NCBI GenBank assembly: GCA_044449065.1
Contig: JBIOHP010000033.1
Coordinates: 1-37,017 of the forward strand
Source of the DNA: JBIOHP01 sp044449065
GTDB taxonomy: Bacteria > Bacteroidota > Ignavibacteria > UBA10030 > SZUA-254
Direction: 5' to 3'
DNA: 37,017 nt
How positions within the stretch are numbered: the stretch's first letter is position 1; each line of letters begins with the position of its first letter. Below are positions 22,774 through 31,580 of the stretch, in pieces. Under the pieces are notes generated by a model. It saw only the letters and a list, made by a program, of their open reading frames with translations. It was not told where the DNA came from and made no database searches. The position numbers were made by a program, and so were the translations under genes.

Positions 22774-22814
22774 ATCACCATGTTCCGATTTAGGGTTCTG
22801 ATTCTTTATTTAAA

Positions 22815-23146
22815 TTCCCCTATCCCATTTTGCCAAGAGGGCAGCAACCAAATCTTGGAGTTCAGAATAAATAACATACAATTATTTTACAAAATTGTTC
22901 TTGTTGCAGAAAGCAAATTTAAAAACTCGATGGCACAATCATAAGACGTTACCATCATTAATCTCTCTTTAATGACGTTGATGAATCCCCCTTGTCAAAG
23001 GGGGACACAGGGGGTTTCACAAAACCGATCATACAAAAAATGATGCAAACAACATCATCTCATTTTAACAAATAAAAAACCCATTGGCTCGCTTCCACTT
23101 ACAAAACCCCCGCCCCTTCGGGGCACCCCCTTTGACAATGGGGTAG
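22815..23146. repeat. Right repeat block of the DUF559 locus
   Basis: A degenerate palindrome (TTCCCCTATCCC...CCAAGAGGGCAG, 22815-22846), then ~120 bp of AT-rich sequence, then CTCTTTAATGACGTTGATG and GAATCCCCCTTGTCAAAGGGGG (22983-23004) with CAGGGGGTTTCAC. A further palindrome follows after GCTTCCACTTACAAAACCCC (23091-23146). The elements repeat, in the same order and orientation, those at 22184-22420. The 466-bp gap between the DUF559 gene and the rhodanese gene (22774-23239) contains no other gene that I can support. Confidence 0.75.
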
Positions 23147-23239
23147 CGAGCAATCGTTGGAAAGATCGCCATTGGTTCTGGAGCCTTGTCCGCCGCCGCG
23201 GATCGGGATTGCACGGGTATAGCGATCAAAGAGAGCCTG

Positions 23240-23722
23240 TCACTTTTCCACCGGAAATCCTTTGTTTGTCCAATCCAGTTTGAACGTTGACGGCAGATCT
23301 AAAACTTTTACTTTTTTGAAACCCATTTGCTTCGTTATCGAATACGCGGGACGGATATTGGGACAATGTTTCCACGGACAGCATCCACAATAAATAACTA
23401 TTTCCCTGCTTTTCGGAATCTTTTTTAATTGAGCTTTGAGGGTTTCGACGCCCTTGGGGTCCCCTACCTGGCCGACTGCAACTGCGCCGGGAATATGTTC
23501 GACGGTGAACAGAGCCGGCGGTCCGGTATGAATTACCATGATTTTTGTCTTATGTTTTGCTGAAATCATTTTGTTCAGCGCTTCCGGTTTTAAAATATCC
23601 CCTGCGGGCCATGGATCGGTAACAACTTCAGATTCCGTTGAATCATGCTGCGCCTGTCCGATCAATAAACCAGACGGTAGTAATGCAAACGTTACTAGAA
23701 TCAAAAGCAATCTTATTATCAT
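23240..23722 (-). CDS. Exported rhodanese-like protein with Cys-rich active loop
   Basis: A 160-residue protein with an N-terminal signal peptide (RLLLILVTFALLPSGLLIGQ, residues 4-23), so it is exported. The rhodanese domain covers ~43-158: HIPGAVAVGQVGD, then the active loop IVIYC112-G-C114-C115-PWKH-C120-PN. C112 is at the canonical sulfur-accepting position; the extra cysteines make the loop resemble a metal or disulfide site, a feature of one subgroup of periplasmic rhodaneses. Function could be sulfur transfer or redox sensing in the periplasm. It is monocistronic as far as can be seen; the gap to the next gene (23723-23921) holds nothing evident. Confidence 0.85.
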   Translation of the reverse strand: MIIRLLLILVTFALLPSGLLIGQAQHDSTESEVVTDPWPAGDILKPEALNKMISAKHKTKIMVIHTGPPALFTVEHIPGAVAVGQVGDPKGVETLKAQLKKIPKSREIVIYCGCCPWKHCPNIRPAYSITKQMGFKKVKVLDLPSTFKLDWTNKGFPVEK

Positions 23723-23921
23723 TGTATTCCTTTAATATAAATTGTCGTTAAAAAAACTCTTAAAGAGAAATTAGTTACAAGCGCACTCAACGAATTGTAT
23801 GTTTTATTCATCTGATATAAATGGCAATTTCAAAAAGTTATATATCGTTATTTCGTCTGTCTAGCGACAGGTTACCACACTAACTATTTTCGATTCATAA
23901 TTCCACTTTGTTAAGAGGCAA

Positions 23922-24314
23922 TCATTCTAACTGATCGTTCTCGTTCTTCCCCTGAGTTTCGGGGTTTTTCGGATGAACAAAACCAATTGAACGGCGGGGT
24001 TGTTTCTCATCCTTTGAAATTTTTGAAAATAAAACCTGAAGTGAGGACTGATGAATGTAAGCTGTAATTTCTTTGTCCTTAAGGAAACCGTAAACGATAA
24101 GAAAATTTGGACCGGCATAACCGAAAGTATTAACTACAATCTCCTGTCCGTTGAAGAGAATAACCTTAACGGTTATCATCTCATTTGAAGATATTTCTTT
24201 CGTAATTTTATCATATTCATTTTGAAGATGCTCCCATACACCCTCTATATGTCCCGGATACGATGTGTGGGGTGACGTCAATGGTGAGAATCGGTCAACA
24301 AAATCATCATTCAT
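23922..24314 (-). CDS. Small beta-barrel-like protein of unknown function
   Basis: A 130-residue protein that I do not recognise. After a helical N-terminus (GVWEHLQNEYDKITKEI) comes a strand-rich core, VKVILFNGQEIVVNTFGY, then NFLIVYGF, ITAYIHQSSLQVLFSKI (~49-98), whose spacing of five strands is reminiscent of Sm-like or other small beta-barrels; this is inference from pattern only. The C-terminal 30 residues are polar and probably disordered. It lies downstream of the HEPN-like gene at 24399-24959, with a 22-codon ORF between, in the same orientation. AAAGGA lies 11 nt before its ATG. Confidence 0.6.
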   Translation of the reverse strand: MNDDFVDRFSPLTSPHTSYPGHIEGVWEHLQNEYDKITKEISSNEMITVKVILFNGQEIVVNTFGYAGPNFLIVYGFLKDKEITAYIHQSSLQVLFSKISKDEKQPRRSIGFVHPKNPETQGKNENDQLE

Positions 24315-24321
24315 TGGATTA

Positions 24322-24390
24322 TTATCCTTTCTTCCTTTTGTGCTTCAGTTTTACCTTGATTATAAGCTTCATTGCTTCACCGAAAGACAT
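24322..24390 (-). CDS. Possible 22-residue basic peptide
   Basis: From the ATG at 24390 the minus strand encodes MSFGEAMKLIIKVKLKHKRK followed by KG and a stop. GAGG lies 5 nt before the ATG, and the ORF fills the gap between two genes of the same strand. It may be a leader controlling the downstream gene, a tiny protein, or chance. No homologue is known to me. Confidence 0.3.
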   Translation of the reverse strand: MSFGEAMKLIIKVKLKHKRKKG

Positions 24391-24398
24391 TTCATCCT

Positions 24399-24959
24399 CT
24401 AAGAGTTTTTTGTGTCTTGTGAGGTATTTGGTTTGTTTTTTTCATCTTTTAACTCCATGAGTCGTCGATCAAGAACATACCACATTATAACGTTATGTAA
24501 TTCGTTTGCTGTTTCCGACATCTTAATTGCGACCGTATTTAATTCCGATGCATTATGTTTTGTGGGGGTGAGTCTTAGTCCTCTATCTTTCGGTTGTTTA
24601 CCCTTTGTTTTTAATTGGGGTTTATATTGTTCAAAAATTTCGTCTTCTGTTTCATGCGCCCACACTGCATGGACGATTTCATTTCGTTTCTCTAATAGCG
24701 TTCTGATTTGTTTGATAATTTTGTGGAAGTCAGACACACGATTTTCATCTTTTACACGATATTCAAATAAAGCAAAAGCATATTCGGGAAGTTGCCTCGT
24801 GCTTAATGGAATGGTTATTAGTTTTCCAAGACGCTCATCATTACTTATTAGCGCTCCAATTAGTGAACAAAGTCCGTCTTCGATATATTGAGAATAAATA
24901 GTAACCTTGCCTATTACCATTAAAAATTCATCTTCAGTTTTTGTATAATTTGATGACAT
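24399..24959 (-). CDS. Helical protein with HEPN-like RNxxxH motif
   Basis: A 186-residue protein, all-helical by appearance, not recognised by name. The segment FHKIIKQIRTLLEKRNEIVH (~80-100) carries R-N-E-I-V-H, the R-x4-H spacing that forms the RNase site of HEPN proteins. Upstream is a membrane-free helix IEDGLCSLIGALI. The lysine-rich part GKQPKDRGLRLTPTKH separates two helical halves, and the C-terminus is polar. HEPN proteins act in toxin-antitoxin and abortive-infection systems, usually with a nucleotidyltransferase antitoxin, which is absent here; the downstream partner instead looks beta-rich. The assignment as HEPN rests on the motif and could be wrong. Confidence 0.55.
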   Translation of the reverse strand: MSSNYTKTEDEFLMVIGKVTIYSQYIEDGLCSLIGALISNDERLGKLITIPLSTRQLPEYAFALFEYRVKDENRVSDFHKIIKQIRTLLEKRNEIVHAVWAHETEDEIFEQYKPQLKTKGKQPKDRGLRLTPTKHNASELNTVAIKMSETANELHNVIMWYVLDRRLMELKDEKNKPNTSQDTKNS

Positions 24960-25059
24960 ATATTAACCCCCAATATCTTCCTCAAAATGAGGAATTAAAT
25001 AAATTATAGCATATTGAATTTCAAAACCAATAACATGTTCAGCATTTAAGTCCCAAGTC

Positions 25060-26829
25060 TCAAAACTCATTTATCAACCCCACATGAATCTTCCCCTGGC
25101 TGAAGGTATCCCCCTCGCCGAGGGCAAAGCTGACGCCGACGTTTCCAAGCGACGTTTCGAACCGCGTCCCGATGCCGTACCCGTATTTAAAATGCTGGCT
25201 GGTTGACGCGCCGGTGAGCGTATCGGCGGGCAGAAAATAATATCCTGTGTCAAAAAAACCGAAAAAATATGTGCGGTACGACGTAATGAAACGGTATTCC
25301 GTGTTTGTCCAGGCAATTCTCGATCCGAGGAATTGGTTTTCCCTGTAGCCGCGAAGCGTCGTCGCGCCGCCGAACCGGTAGAGGTCCGCCAGCTCGATAT
25401 TGCCCGAGGTGAGCTGGCGCCCATGCAGCGTCATGGCAATTACCTGGTGCAGCACGGGTTCAAAATAAAACTCAACATCCAGCGCGATCTTCTGGACGAC
25501 ATTTGAAAGCTGACCGCCCGCCAGATATGCTGCGCCGCTGGTGATCTTTTTGCTCCCGATCCGGTAATCGTTTTTGTAATACACTCCCGTCGCGGGCGAG
25601 ACGATATCATCGCGCGAATCGAAAAACAATTGCACGCCGGTGGTGGTCGTGCTGCTGCCGGAAAGCGGTGCCCCGGTCAGCGTCGCCGATGGGATAACAG
25701 TTTCATTGGTGAACACACCTCCCACCGTAAACACATCGGAGAGGCGCAAATCCCCCGTCAGCTCAATGCTCCGGCGGATATAGGTCGTATCCTGCTGGCG
25801 CTGATCGAACGACGTTCCTATATCTACGGGATAATCAAACACCCACGGCTCCAGATATTTGAACGCAAGCTCCTGAGAATACCGGTCGTCTTTCTGCCAC
25901 AACACGCTGAACTTCCGCGCGGTGCCGAAAAGATTTCTCATCGATACATTCACCAATCCCGAAAAACTTCCGTTGTCGCCCGGCACGCCGCTGCCCGGGA
26001 TATACCCCAGCACGCCGTCGAACGTATTGGTATTGCCTTCCCGCACGCGCAATTGCAACCCGCCGACGCCATCGCCGGTCACATAGAGCTCCGGATCCTC
26101 GACGCGGGAAAAAATATTCAACCGGTTGAGCCGTTTGCGGATATTAACTAACTTATCCGGGTTATACACGTCGCCGGGAGATATCCCGGTTTCCCGCACA
26201 ATCACATGCTCCCGTGTTTCCGTATTCCCCGAAACCCTTATTTCATTGATGCGTATTCTTGATTCTTCCCTGATCGCAACCGCGATATCTAAATTGTGAG
26301 ATGAACCTTGAGCAGCGGGAGTTATTTTTTCAATTTTTACGGACGCAAACGGATAACCCGTCTTTTCATATCTCGTAACTAATCCGTCGATGTCCCGTTC
26401 AAGCACCGCTGGATTTAAAAGGTTCCCCGCACGAGTATCGAACGCATTTAAAATCTCATCCGTCGTAAAAACGGTGTTCCCTTCAATTTGTATTGAATTA
26501 ATTGTGCTTCGGTCTCCCTCGTCGATTGTAAATTCAATATTCGCATCTGAACTATCCGCTGAAATATCCAGGCGGGTTACACCGATGGCAGCAGAATAAT
26601 AACCTTCTGTATTATAGAGATCGCTTATTGCGGCGATATCGCGTTTTATTGTTTCAGACGAATAGGGTGAACCCGGCTTCGTTGATATTGCATCGTTGAT
26701 TTGGCGGGTCGTAAGAATGTGATTTCCTTGGATGGAAATCGATTTAATTACCGTTGAGCGGGAGAAACGCGGTTGCGCGAATACAGAGGTTAGTGATAAA
26801 AAAAATATCGCGATCGGCAGAAGAAGCAT
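25060..26829 (-). CDS. Omp85-family outer membrane protein with three POTRA domains
   Basis: Outer-membrane barrel of the BamA/TamA superfamily. From the ATG at 26829 the protein is 589 residues with signal peptide MLLLPIAIFFLSLTSVFAQ. Three POTRA domains follow: VIKSISIQGNHILTTRQI..., TINSIQIEGNTVFTTDEIL... and RINEIRVSGNTETREHVIV.... The barrel begins about residue 270 and ends with an aromatic C-terminal residue (F, in HVGLINEF). BamA normally has five POTRA domains, so this is probably a relative involved in assembly or secretion rather than the essential BamA. A GTG at 26922 would give a 31-residue longer N-terminus. It is last in the minus-strand run and follows the GWxTD gene. Confidence 0.9.
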   Translation of the reverse strand: MLLLPIAIFFLSLTSVFAQPRFSRSTVIKSISIQGNHILTTRQINDAISTKPGSPYSSETIKRDIAAISDLYNTEGYYSAAIGVTRLDISADSSDANIEFTIDEGDRSTINSIQIEGNTVFTTDEILNAFDTRAGNLLNPAVLERDIDGLVTRYEKTGYPFASVKIEKITPAAQGSSHNLDIAVAIREESRIRINEIRVSGNTETREHVIVRETGISPGDVYNPDKLVNIRKRLNRLNIFSRVEDPELYVTGDGVGGLQLRVREGNTNTFDGVLGYIPGSGVPGDNGSFSGLVNVSMRNLFGTARKFSVLWQKDDRYSQELAFKYLEPWVFDYPVDIGTSFDQRQQDTTYIRRSIELTGDLRLSDVFTVGGVFTNETVIPSATLTGAPLSGSSTTTTGVQLFFDSRDDIVSPATGVYYKNDYRIGSKKITSGAAYLAGGQLSNVVQKIALDVEFYFEPVLHQVIAMTLHGRQLTSGNIELADLYRFGGATTLRGYRENQFLGSRIAWTNTEYRFITSYRTYFFGFFDTGYYFLPADTLTGASTSQHFKYGYGIGTRFETSLGNVGVSFALGEGDTFSQGKIHVGLINEF

Positions 26830-26988
26830 CCCATTATTTTCGTGATGCCGTCGCTGCAATGTTCCGGTTTTCAGGGGCGAATCAGAAGTGTTTGGCTGCA
26901 ATCGTTTGGATTTATTTATCACCGTTACAATCGATGCGGCGAATTCAGCGCCATCGTAATCGAAAAGTCTCGGCGATGAACACCGGCA

Positions 26989-28293
26989 TTAACGGCGTCC
27001 TCCGCGCCCGACGTCCCACAGGGGCGTTTGCAGGCGGTAATCGCCGAATCCCGATTGATCGATGAAAACAAATTCCCGGTTCTGTTCAAAATAGGTCCAT
27101 ATTTCGTACCCGTTCGAATCCATATTCATTGAACGCCGCTCGACGTTGCTTGGCGCGCCGAAAATAATAAAGACCATCCCCCGATCCGATTTCCAGCCCG
27201 GAAGATAATGACCGAAATTTTTATTCGCGTAATCAACCCGCGAATAATATTCTTCCATCAATTCATTCACCTCGGTGTTGGGATTGGGATCCCGCCTCTT
27301 CCAGAACGCCAGAAACATATTTTTCTTCGTTGCAGGATCAGCTTTTTTCATCTTCTCGAGTGTATCCCGGTCTGCGATATAGAGTAACTCGTCAATTGCG
27401 GCGTCCAGATCGATAATGGGAGCCGGCAGTCCCTTCCCCTTCACTGTGAACATCCGTTTCACCGGCGGAAAAGAATCGGATACCGCCGCCGCCGCGTTCG
27501 CCGCGAATGGGATTCCCTTCACTTCCATCTCATAATTCCCCGTCGCTAGGTTTTCGCTCGCCACGTTTATAAAACATGAATTGCGTTCACGCGATAAATG
27601 CTGCCGCAGAGTATCCCGCCGGAGAATATCCCCGTTGAGATTTCTTACCGATAATACAAACAATCCCGAATCGATTGTCGAGAGTTTGTACGCCTCATAA
27701 AATATGGAAAATATTCCCGTTTGTTCGCCGATGTATGCTGAAACATTCGGAACAATGGCAGTTTTTTCATCCTCTTTGTTCATGGCTCCCACGACCATGA
27801 GATCGCTCAATGCGGGATGAGAACGGGAAAATCGGCGTACTTTAACCGCGCGTTTTATCTCGGCATATTTCTTCGATTCATTATCCCTCACCTGGACAAG
27901 CAACTGGAAGGAACCGGGAGTAACATATAAGGTGCGTTCGCTGATGGTACCGTTTTGTTTCGATATCGATTCATCGTACGTATGCGTTTCCACCTTCTCC
28001 GTCCATAATTTTTCCGCGATCAACGCGTTCGTAGAATCAAAAATATTGATCGTAACGTCGTACGACGCCCGAAAGGTCTCGTCCTCTTTGATAAACGAAA
28101 GCATCCGGTACGGCACCTGTAAAAAAATATCGAATTGCGTGGATTCCGGGGAAGCGCCGGAATAATTTATCACGTCTAAATAAAATTTGGGCGGCTCAAA
28201 AACTGCCGGAACGGCTGGCATGACATCCTGCGCCAGGAGCAGGGATAATCCGGGTACAAGATTGAACAGGAGAATGATCAGAAAGTTTCTCAT
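26989..28293 (-). CDS. GWxTD domain-containing exported protein
   Basis: A 434-residue protein with signal peptide MRNFLIILLFNLVPGLSLLL and Ala-Gln cleavage region. The N-terminal part (~25-250) is beta-rich. The C-terminal GWxTD domain (~300-430) shows FWKRRDPNPNTEVNELMEEY, then FGHYLPGWKSDRGMVFIIFG (here GWKSD in place of GWxTD), AP, then YEIWTYFE and the strand FVFIDQSGFGDYRL. Such proteins are typical of Ignavibacteria, Acidobacteria and relatives; the function is unknown but they occur near envelope genes. It is in a run with the Omp85 gene and rimO. Confidence 0.9.
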   Translation of the reverse strand: MRNFLIILLFNLVPGLSLLLAQDVMPAVPAVFEPPKFYLDVINYSGASPESTQFDIFLQVPYRMLSFIKEDETFRASYDVTINIFDSTNALIAEKLWTEKVETHTYDESISKQNGTISERTLYVTPGSFQLLVQVRDNESKKYAEIKRAVKVRRFSRSHPALSDLMVVGAMNKEDEKTAIVPNVSAYIGEQTGIFSIFYEAYKLSTIDSGLFVLSVRNLNGDILRRDTLRQHLSRERNSCFINVASENLATGNYEMEVKGIPFAANAAAAVSDSFPPVKRMFTVKGKGLPAPIIDLDAAIDELLYIADRDTLEKMKKADPATKKNMFLAFWKRRDPNPNTEVNELMEEYYSRVDYANKNFGHYLPGWKSDRGMVFIIFGAPSNVERRSMNMDSNGYEIWTYFEQNREFVFIDQSGFGDYRLQTPLWDVGRGGRR

Positions 28294-28311
28294 TGGTACT
28301 CCATTCTTCGG

Positions 28312-29661
28312 CTACACCCCTGCCGCCGCAAGAGATTCACGGAACGGAACCGCAAAAAGATCGTATTCTTCCGCATCCGTGATGGTCAAGTCATAAAAAT
28401 TTCCCACTTGAAAGCGCTTGGCGTCGCGGATTGTTACTTCATTATCAATTTCCGGGGCGTCCTGTGCAGTCCTGCCTATCGCAGTATCGCCGTCTTTTTC
28501 ATCAATAAGTATGCGGAGTTTTTTACCCACCTTCGCCTGATTAATCGCGCCGGATATTTCCGCCTGGGATTCCATCACTAACTTGCGGCGCTCTTCTTTA
28601 ACTTCTTTCGGGATGGGATCCCCGAGAGGATACGCGTGTGTATCATCTTCCTGGGAGTACGTAAAAACACCGAGCCGCTCGAATCGATACTCATTAACGA
28701 ACGACAACAACTCCTTAAATTCCTTTTCCGTTTCTTCGGGATAACCTAAAATCAAAGTCGTGCGCAAGGCAATACCCGGAACTTTAGATCGGATAGTTTC
28801 AAGGAGTTCTCGTATTCCACGCGAACTGATTCCCCTCCGCATGGATTTCAATACCGTATCGGAAATATGCTGGATGGGAAGATCGATATAGGGGCAAATT
28901 TTCTTTCTCGAAGCAAAAACATCGAGCACATCGAGTGGAAATTTTGCAGGATAGGCGTACATCAACCGGATCCATTCAATGCCGTCAATAGCATCTAGTT
29001 GTTTAAGTAGATCGGCAAGCCGCCTCTTACCGTACAAATCAAGTCCGTAATAGGTGCTGTCTTGCGCGATGATAATAATTTCTTTCACCCCAAGCACCGC
29101 AAGTCGTCGCGCCTCAAGGAGCACACGTTCAATGGGTTTGCTGACGTGGGTGCCGCGCATTAACGGGATTGCGCAAAATGAACAAGGGTTATCGCAGCCC
29201 TCGGAGATTTTGAGATAGGCATAATGACGGGGGGTGGTCAGCAGCCGTTCGCCAAGCAATTCCTTCTTGAATTCGCCGCCCAGGGTCTTTACGACCTCGT
29301 CCATTTTATTCGCACCGATAAATCCGTCGATGCCGTCGATTTCCTTGCGTAGTTCTTTCTCATACCGTTCGGCAAGGCAGCCCATGACAATTACTTTATT
29401 AAATTGCCCCTGCTTCTTCAACTCAACTGCTCGCAAAATCGATTGAATCGATTCCTGTTTAGCATCCTCAATAAAACCGCAGGTGTTGATGATGCAAATA
29501 TCGGCGTCTTCCGATTCTCCCGCTATTTCCCAGTTGTTCGCTTGAAGCTGTTTCAATAACACCTCGGAATCGACGGTGTTCTTCGAACAACCCAGGGTTA
29601 GAACATTCACTTTTTTTGCAGAGCGGTTCACGTTTAACGTTTTTCTTTCAACCAAAGACAA
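28312..29661 (-). CDS. rimO: Ribosomal protein S12 methylthiotransferase
   Basis: A radical SAM enzyme that methylthiolates an aspartate of ribosomal protein uS12. 449 residues. N-terminal MTTase domain with cysteines in LTLGCSKNT, INTCGFI and VMGCLAERY (one iron-sulfur cluster); radical SAM triad in GCDNPCSFCAIPLMRG; C-terminal TRAM domain (~380-445, KKLRILIDEKDGDTAIGRT). LGCSKN and the DAPEIDN block separate RimO from MiaB. It overlaps cdsA by 14 nt, suggesting coupled translation. Confidence 0.95.
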   Translation of the reverse strand: MSLVERKTLNVNRSAKKVNVLTLGCSKNTVDSEVLLKQLQANNWEIAGESEDADICIINTCGFIEDAKQESIQSILRAVELKKQGQFNKVIVMGCLAERYEKELRKEIDGIDGFIGANKMDEVVKTLGGEFKKELLGERLLTTPRHYAYLKISEGCDNPCSFCAIPLMRGTHVSKPIERVLLEARRLAVLGVKEIIIIAQDSTYYGLDLYGKRRLADLLKQLDAIDGIEWIRLMYAYPAKFPLDVLDVFASRKKICPYIDLPIQHISDTVLKSMRRGISSRGIRELLETIRSKVPGIALRTTLILGYPEETEKEFKELLSFVNEYRFERLGVFTYSQEDDTHAYPLGDPIPKEVKEERRKLVMESQAEISGAINQAKVGKKLRILIDEKDGDTAIGRTAQDAPEIDNEVTIRDAKRFQVGNFYDLTITDAEEYDLFAVPFRESLAAAGV

Positions 29662-30589
29662 TAAAATCTAAATAAAGATACACAATAGGAGCTACGAAAA
29701 GCAAGCTGTCGAAACGATCCAACACTCCTCCGTGACCGGGGATAAGATTGGACGAATCCTTCACTCCCGCGTCGCGTTTGATCAACGATTCCACAAGGTC
29801 GCCCATCTGACCTATCGTTCCGACAATAATCCCGATGACAATCGCTTCCCCATAATTGAGATAGGGAAGCACCAGAGCTTTTGCCGCAACGGCGGTTCCG
29901 ATGGCAAAGATAAAACCAAACATTGCCCCCTCCCAGCTTTTATTCGGGCTGACACGGGGAAATAATTTATGCTTACCTGTCAACATCCCTCCATAATACG
30001 CCGCAGAATCACAAATCCAGATTATTGCGAAAATCGATATTACCGTTACCCCCCCCCATCGGTACGCCGTTTCAATATTTAGAACACTCGTTTCAAAGTT
30101 AGGGTTCGGAAAAAACCTCATCATGGGAAAATCCAGGGGAATAAAGAGTTCCCTGATTCCGATAAAAGCGCCAAAAAAGAGCGGAATGTAAAGAACTCCC
30201 ATAATTGTTGTCGAGAGATTCAGGATCGCCGATCCGTTATTCCTGAACAATTCCACCAGACCGAATACCGCGATAGATATCAACAGCGTGATTAATAAAA
30301 ATTGCGCGGATGTGGGAAACGGAACGCCGCTCACTCCTAACAGCCCCGCAATCATTATATGAAGCTTTGTAACATAGAACGAACAATTAACAAAGACGCC
30401 TGAGATGACGCCAAGCGTTACCATTGGCTTTGCGCCTTTCGTTTGCACGAGGGAATAGAATTCTTTCAACGCGAACGCAGAAGCGAGCGCGATAAAGATG
30501 AAGAAGAACCATCCCCCCTGCATGCAGATGAAAAGGATGATGGGAATCGCTATTGCTGCGGTAATAATCCTTTGCAGATAATTTTTCAT
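29648..30589 (-). CDS. cdsA: Phosphatidate cytidylyltransferase
   Basis: Makes CDP-diacylglycerol from phosphatidate and CTP in the inner membrane, the branch point of phospholipid synthesis. 313 residues, about eight hydrophobic helices. The CDS signature lies near the C-terminus: SLIKRDAGVKDSSNLIPGHG followed by GVLDRFDS, with the conserved K-R, K-D, H-G-G and D-R-x-D. An earlier SPNKSWEGAMFGF block is also typical. It overlaps rimO by 14 nt and is preceded by the CPBP gene. Confidence 0.95.
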   Translation of the reverse strand: MKNYLQRIITAAIAIPIILFICMQGGWFFFIFIALASAFALKEFYSLVQTKGAKPMVTLGVISGVFVNCSFYVTKLHIMIAGLLGVSGVPFPTSAQFLLITLLISIAVFGLVELFRNNGSAILNLSTTIMGVLYIPLFFGAFIGIRELFIPLDFPMMRFFPNPNFETSVLNIETAYRWGGVTVISIFAIIWICDSAAYYGGMLTGKHKLFPRVSPNKSWEGAMFGFIFAIGTAVAAKALVLPYLNYGEAIVIGIIVGTIGQMGDLVESLIKRDAGVKDSSNLIPGHGGVLDRFDSLLFVAPIVYLYLDFIVFG

Positions 30590-30611
30590 TGTATTCCTTC
30601 AGAAAACTTCA

Positions 30612-31580
30612 TCAAGCGCCTGTCGGCGGTGGAAACGAGATCGCTTCAGGCGGGGTTTTCCTGGTCAATTTCATAATGTAATATGTCGAAACGATAAATA
30701 TCACTCCCGATATCACCGCAGTGAGGAGCAGCTCAACCGTGGACATAGAAGTCGGGCTGCCCGTGACGATTGCATCTTCATCCAGGTGATAATAAACCGC
30801 AAGACAGGCAACTGCGTTATTAAAGAAATGCGCAATGATAGATACCCAGATGCTCCCCGCCTGCATCGCTAAAAATCCGAGGTAAATGCCCAACGCTGCC
30901 AGCGGGATAAATGAAAACGGGTTAAGATGATACGCGCCGAATATGACTCCGGTAACAAACACTCCTTTCCATGAGCCGAACGCTCGTTCAAAACACCCTT
31001 GCACTAAGCCGCGGAAGAGAAATTCTTCAGCAATCGCGGGTATGAATGCCACGATAAATAAAACGAGAAGCAATTCCGGAACGGTGGTGGAGTTTACCAG
31101 CATCTGATACATTTCCTCGATCATTTTCTTCAGCGGTTCGATGAATTTCTCCAGCGCATGTGGAAGCGGTATCTTATCCTGCACAACCATGAATACCTGA
31201 AGAACCTGCTGGAGCGAAAAGATGCCGATGATTGCCAAAAAGAAGAGACGGACGTCCGGAAATTTCAACCGCAGATATTCAGCCGGATCGAACGAGACGA
31301 AGCGGACAAGCAGGAGTGTTGGAACAAAAATAAAAATAATTTGTCCGACGCCCGTCGCTATCCTGAACCCCAGCGCTTGGCTTTGGAGGGGCTTCAGCCC
31401 GAACAGGAGTAGCGTCAGCAATCCCCCGACAACCTGATAGAGAATGAACACAAACACAAGGGCAATAAATGCGAATAAGACCGGCGAAATATTATACCTC
31501 TCGATAAATGTCATCCTCGCAAGAGGCGGAAAAAACTGAACATCTTCCGGGGGGATGCCCTGAGGATATTCTTCGTTCAT
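30612..31580 (-). CDS. CPBP family intramembrane metalloprotease
   Basis: 322 residues with multiple membrane helices. The Abi/CPBP active-site motifs are visible: E185-E186-x3-R190 (AEEFLFRGLVQGCF), H218 in GVIFGAYHL and H251-x3-N255 in HFFNNAVA. Members of the family cleave membrane proteins or process prenylated and peptide substrates; some mediate bacteriocin immunity. Its start overlaps the DHS-like gene's end by 4 nt and it leads into cdsA 22 bp later, so it belongs to the same run. The substrate is unknown. Confidence 0.9.
   Translation of the reverse strand: MNEEYPQGIPPEDVQFFPPLARMTFIERYNISPVLFAFIALVFVFILYQVVGGLLTLLLFGLKPLQSQALGFRIATGVGQIIFIFVPTLLLVRFVSFDPAEYLRLKFPDVRLFFLAIIGIFSLQQVLQVFMVVQDKIPLPHALEKFIEPLKKMIEEMYQMLVNSTTVPELLLVLFIVAFIPAIAEEFLFRGLVQGCFERAFGSWKGVFVTGVIFGAYHLNPFSFIPLAALGIYLGFLAMQAGSIWVSIIAHFFNNAVACLAVYYHLDEDAIVTGSPTSMSTVELLLTAVISGVIFIVSTYYIMKLTRKTPPEAISFPPPTGA

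Noticed and set aside
22596..22781. ATG-initiated 61-codon frame inside the DUF559 gene
   Set aside because: Out of frame with the DUF559 domain; its Cys/Arg-rich translation has no family features.
22184..23146. CRISPR array
   Set aside because: The repeats are palindromic, degenerate and unevenly spaced, with no uniform spacers and no cas genes.
25630..26151. 173-codon plus-strand frame
   Set aside because: Antisense to the POTRA and barrel region of the Omp85 gene; Ala/His/Arg-rich shadow translation.
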